Shown: piece by piece, positions 60,903-64,000 of the stretch | How positions within the stretch are numbered: the first letter of the stretch is position 1 | How the letters are laid out: every line of letters begins with the position of its first letter | Assembly (NCBI GenBank): GCA_017430325.1 | Contig: JAFRNE010000011.1 | Span: forward strand, 1-64,000 | Origin: Eubacterium sp. | Lineage (GTDB): Bacteria > Bacillota > Clostridia > Lachnospirales > Lachnospiraceae | Length of the DNA stretch: 64,000 nt | Direction: 5' to 3' | Notes under the pieces: generated by a model | The model's database searches: none | Told to the model about the DNA's origin: nothing | Seen by the model: only the letters and a program-made list of their open reading frames with translations | Translations under genes and position numbers: made by a program

Positions 60903-63900
60903 TTGAAAGAAAATGATTGGATAAAAAGTATGAATATCTGGGAAATACTTGGGATCAGCGAAACAACGGACCAGGAAATTTTAAAAACAGCATATCGAAA
61001 TAAGCTTATGGTCACGAATCCCGAGGATGACCCGGAGGGCTTTAAAAAGCTGAGAGCTGCCTACGAGGAAGCGGTTAAAAAGGCGGCTGAAAAGGCGACA
61101 GCTGATAGGGCTGAGGACGTTCAGCCTGACGGAGCGGAGGAGACCTCGGATGAAGAGCTGACCGAGGAAAGATTCCTGAACCCTGAAACCGGCAAGGATT
61201 TCAGAAAATGCGTTGAGGTGATCTACAAGGATTTCTACAGACGTATAGATGAAGCAGAATGGAAAAGGCTTGTAAATACTGAGTTTGCGCAGAGTCTTGA
61301 TACTTCGGAGGAGGCTCTTAATATCATACTCAGCTTTTTTATGGGTAATATCTATCTGCCGCAGCACATCTTCAAAATACTTGTCAGCAGTTTTGCCATA
61401 GACAAGAGAAAAGCGGAGCTTGAGCAGAGATTTCCGCGTGATTATATAGATTATTTTATCAGCAATTCAATCTACCCTGATGTTGTGGATTACAGACTGT
61501 TCGAAGGGCCGAGGGATGCTGACTACGATGGTTATATCAGCAGATTTGCGGACCTTGATCAGGCGCTTAAGAAGAATGACATAGAAAAACAGGATGAGGT
61601 GATCGCAGAGCTTTCGGGATCACCGATAAAGAATCCGTGGCTTGAGGCTGCAGCCTGCCGCAACCTTTCACAGAAGGGGCAGCATGATGAGGCACTTACA
61701 AGGATAGACAGCCTTCTGGAAAGCTATCCGGACAATGTCGGGATACTCCTTTGCAAGGGAGATATCTATATGGCCATGGAAAACTATGAGGAGTCTCACA
61801 AGGTATTTGACAGGATACTTGAGATAGAACCGGAAAACCTTGCGTCGAAGATCAGGCATTCGGAGATATTTATCAAAGAGGGAAAATACGAAGACGCCAA
61901 GGATATCCTGATGGAGCTCGCTCATACCAGGCCTTATGATAATTATATCAGAGGGCTTATACAGAAGAGCAATCAGCTGATAGTTGAGACCAATCTGAAG
62001 AAACTTACTGAGGAGCAGGATGAAAAGCAGCTTCATAAGCTGAAGATTCAGACGGCCTGGGCGTATTATCAGTCCTTTGTGGCTAAGGATGCGGCTAAGC
62101 TTCTTGAAAGCTTCGAACCTTTTCCGGGTGAAGTGATAGAATATAATAACCTGCTCGGCAGGTCGTATCTCTTGATGGATGAATACCTGAAGGCCAGAAA
62201 ATGCTTTCTTATCTGGATGGACTGCCTTATGAGCGGAGAGGTTTCAGAAGAAAAGCAGTTAAGAAGAAAACCCTACGTTAACTACCTTATCGGAGCAACG
62301 TATTTTATAGAAAAAGATTATGAAACAGCGGAGAAATATATTGATAATTCACTCCGGTTTGATCATGAGGAGAAGATAGTCTCCAAGGAGATGAAATGCG
62401 AGATTCTTTACGAGACAAAGCGCTACAGTGAATGCATCAATGAGTGCGAAGCGGTGATTAGAGGCGAAGATAACTTTATTGCGCAGCTTTATATCGCGAA
62501 GTCGTATTTCAGGCTGGGCAATCTCCAGATCGCGCTGGACGAGTCAAATAAGGTTAAGGCGATCTACCCTTATTCGATAGCGCCTTATAAGCTGGAGATG
62601 GACATCTTTATGCAGGTGGATCAGTATGATGATGTTCTGAAGGTGATCGCTGTTTATGAACAGATGAATAAGGACAGCCAGTGCTGTAAGATGATGCGCT
62701 GTGCGGTGGCGATGAACAGGGATAAGGAATATGAGAATTCCCTGAAGGAGCTTGAGGAGATAGATATCAAAAGCCCGACCTGCGATATCGAGGATCTGGG
62801 CGAATATCATTTCCTGCTTGCACGCTGCCAGGAGGAAAACAGAAAGCTTGATGAGGCGGAGGAAAACTTCCGTAAGCTGCTCGAGCTCCATGAGAACGAT
62901 CTTGAGGGGCACAGAGCTCTCGGAAGAGTTCTCAGGAAGAAGCTGAAGTTTGCCGAGGCAGTAGATGAATATACAAAACAGATAGAGATAGCACCGAGAG
63001 ATACCGATTATATCTTCAGGGCCATAACCTACAAGGTGCTTGGAAAATACAACGAAGCGGCTGTGGATTACGAAACCGTATTGCAGTTTCCGGGAATCGC
63101 ACCCTATGTAAATACACTTGCGGCAGAGAATCTTCTGATGCTCAACCGTTACAAAGAGGCGGCGGAGCTTTTCCAGAAGGGACTTGCAGGAGCAGAAAAT
63201 CCTATGGATAAGAAGCGCGCGTGGAAGGGACTTGCCTCTGCACTGGCGCTGAGCGAGGAATATGATGATGCATTTGCCGAATATGAGAGGATGCTTCTTG
63301 AATTTGGCGTGATATCGGATATAGTATTTCCTTATGAGGAACTGCTTTCGGCCAGAGGAAGATTCAGCGAGGCGGAATCCCTTGTGAGTAAGCTGCTTTA
63401 CGGAAGCCAGAAGGTGGACGAGCAGGTCTACACGAGCCTGTGCCGTATGAAGTGCCGTGCCGGAGATATCAAGGGCGCCGAGGCAATCTACAAGAGGGCC
63501 GGAGATGAGGGCATAAACTTAAGTGCGCTGGCGTATTATCTGGGTCATGCATATTTAAGTGCCAAAGATTATGCCAAGGCGGAGAAATTCTTCCTTAAAG
63601 GGATGGAAAATTCCGGTTATACGGCGTATAGTGAGCTTGCAGAGGCGGCTGCGGGGCAGTTCGGCGGTAAGACAAGATTTAAGAGATATAAAGATCTTTT
63701 TGAAAAATATAAACTGATAAATGATTATAATACAGAAACTCTGGTGGATGCGGCGCGTATTGCCAGGGTTGAAAAGGAGCCTGACAAGGCCGAGGAGCTT
63801 CTGCTGGAGGCGCTTAGGAGACAGAGATGCAAACACTGTGTCCAGTCTGTATGCGGCGAAGCCTACAAGGAGCTCGTTAAGGTCTATCTGATGAAGAAGC

Positions 63901-63998
63901 AGAAGGATAAGGCGAAAGAAGCCTTAAAACAGGCAAGAAGATATATGTTCTACGATTTCTGGCTTGAGGAAAAGGCCGGAGAATTGGGATTGAAATAG
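60903..63998 (+). CDS. Large TPR protein with degenerate J-domain
   Basis: The 1031-residue protein begins with a DnaJ-like region (NIWEILGISETTDQEILKTAYRN, about 11-60), but the essential HPD is replaced by N-P-E (TNPEDDPEGF, 39-41), so DnaK activation is unlikely. From about residue 220 to the end it consists of tetratricopeptide repeats (e.g. AYKVLGKYNEAAVDYETVL, LGHAYLSAKDYAKAEKFFL). No signal peptide or TM is visible, so it is probably a cytoplasmic scaffold. A TTG start at 60903 is uncertain; ATG 60930 (MNIWEIL) starts directly at the J-like region. TAG ends at 63998, two bases before the window edge. Confidence 0.75.
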   Translation: MKENDWIKSMNIWEILGISETTDQEILKTAYRNKLMVTNPEDDPEGFKKLRAAYEEAVKKAAEKATADRAEDVQPDGAEETSDEELTEERFLNPETGKDFRKCVEVIYKDFYRRIDEAEWKRLVNTEFAQSLDTSEEALNIILSFFMGNIYLPQHIFKILVSSFAIDKRKAELEQRFPRDYIDYFISNSIYPDVVDYRLFEGPRDADYDGYISRFADLDQALKKNDIEKQDEVIAELSGSPIKNPWLEAAACRNLSQKGQHDEALTRIDSLLESYPDNVGILLCKGDIYMAMENYEESHKVFDRILEIEPENLASKIRHSEIFIKEGKYEDAKDILMELAHTRPYDNYIRGLIQKSNQLIVETNLKKLTEEQDEKQLHKLKIQTAWAYYQSFVAKDAAKLLESFEPFPGEVIEYNNLLGRSYLLMDEYLKARKCFLIWMDCLMSGEVSEEKQLRRKPYVNYLIGATYFIEKDYETAEKYIDNSLRFDHEEKIVSKEMKCEILYETKRYSECINECEAVIRGEDNFIAQLYIAKSYFRLGNLQIALDESNKVKAIYPYSIAPYKLEMDIFMQVDQYDDVLKVIAVYEQMNKDSQCCKMMRCAVAMNRDKEYENSLKELEEIDIKSPTCDIEDLGEYHFLLARCQEENRKLDEAEENFRKLLELHENDLEGHRALGRVLRKKLKFAEAVDEYTKQIEIAPRDTDYIFRAITYKVLGKYNEAAVDYETVLQFPGIAPYVNTLAAENLLMLNRYKEAAELFQKGLAGAENPMDKKRAWKGLASALALSEEYDDAFAEYERMLLEFGVISDIVFPYEELLSARGRFSEAESLVSKLLYGSQKVDEQVYTSLCRMKCRAGDIKGAEAIYKRAGDEGINLSALAYYLGHAYLSAKDYAKAEKFFLKGMENSGYTAYSELAEAAAGQFGGKTRFKRYKDLFEKYKLINDYNTETLVDAARIARVEKEPDKAEELLLEALRRQRCKHCVQSVCGEAYKELVKVYLMKKQKDKAKEALKQARRYMFYDFWLEEKAGELGLK

Positions 63999-64000
63999 GA

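Noticed and set aside
1..64000. CRISPR arrays, tRNA/rRNA genes, insertion sequences, prophage modules.
   Set aside because: No regularly spaced repeats, transposase, integrase or phage structural genes were seen, and no tRNA-like cloverleaf was recognised by eye; tRNAscan-SE would settle the last point.

Overview
The window is chromosomal DNA of an anaerobic Clostridia bacterium, most likely a Lachnospiraceae member of the Butyrivibrio/Pseudobutyrivibrio type. That placement is an inference from gene content: a DUF4317 protein, paired C_GCAxxG_C_C redox-type proteins, SPL-family radical SAM relatives, a eukaryote-type NADP isocitrate dehydrogenase, and abundant AGGAGG Shine-Dalgarno sites with TTGACA/TATAAT promoters. 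No rRNA, tRNA, CRISPR array, IS element or prophage module was recognised.

Layout. Bases 1-2.4 kb are a patchwork of gene pieces: a GNAT tail, a shortened DUF2992/YjdF gene, a GNAT fused to an aminoglycoside-6-adenylyltransferase-like domain, a GNAT C-terminal half and a 5'-truncated nucleoside deoxyribosyltransferase. The junctions abut directly, and a 42-bp tandem duplication lies at one of them. Next come a serine beta-lactamase-like hydrolase, a MarR regulator with a flavodoxin, a deleted radical SAM (SPL-family) remnant, and an S1 / C_GCAxxG_C_C / DUF4317 / C_GCAxxG_C_C cluster (5-8 kb). At 8.8-15.6 kb there is an alpha/beta hydrolase divergent from an AlkD-like DNA alkylation repair gene whose promoter carries a LexA-type box, followed by a TerB-like gene, uvrA and a zinc-ribbon membrane protein. 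A fructose-phosphate block (PfkB kinase, DeoR regulator, class II aldolase) fills 15.6-18.5 kb.

The most interesting locus is 18.7-26.5 kb. It is a three-gene SMC-like operon resembling Wadjet/MksBEF (JetA-, JetB- and JetC-like) with no JetD nuclease gene beside it. Fifty-six bases downstream lies an SPL-family radical SAM relative that has lost two of its three cluster cysteines and ends in a possible sliding-clamp-binding motif. A malic enzyme, a MoxR-DUF58-transglutaminase operon, a cytoplasmic ParB-like/BMP fusion protein, a phosphoesterase and citrate synthase follow to 36.6 kb.

From 36.7 to 40.6 kb, on the minus strand, are a small membrane protein and a MacB-type ABC exporter pair. 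From 40.8 to 53.6 kb there are an iron alcohol dehydrogenase, a double-GNAT protein, a degraded locus, an acyltransferase, an orphan CobI/CbiL, an HTH/zinc-ribbon protein, an AraC pseudogene, a MutS-like ATPase, and a hybrid histidine kinase overlapping a solute-binding lipoprotein gene. The last 10 kb holds a tetR-panE-like operon with a clear operator, a fumarylacetoacetate-hydrolase-family pseudogene, GNAT, LMW phosphatase, polyphosphate:AMP phosphotransferase, a HAD hydrolase, NADP isocitrate dehydrogenase and a large J-domain-like TPR protein. Citrate synthase, isocitrate dehydrogenase and malic enzyme together suggest an oxidative half-TCA route supplying 2-oxoglutarate and NADPH for biosynthesis.

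All family names were assigned by reading the protein sequences; no database search was run.
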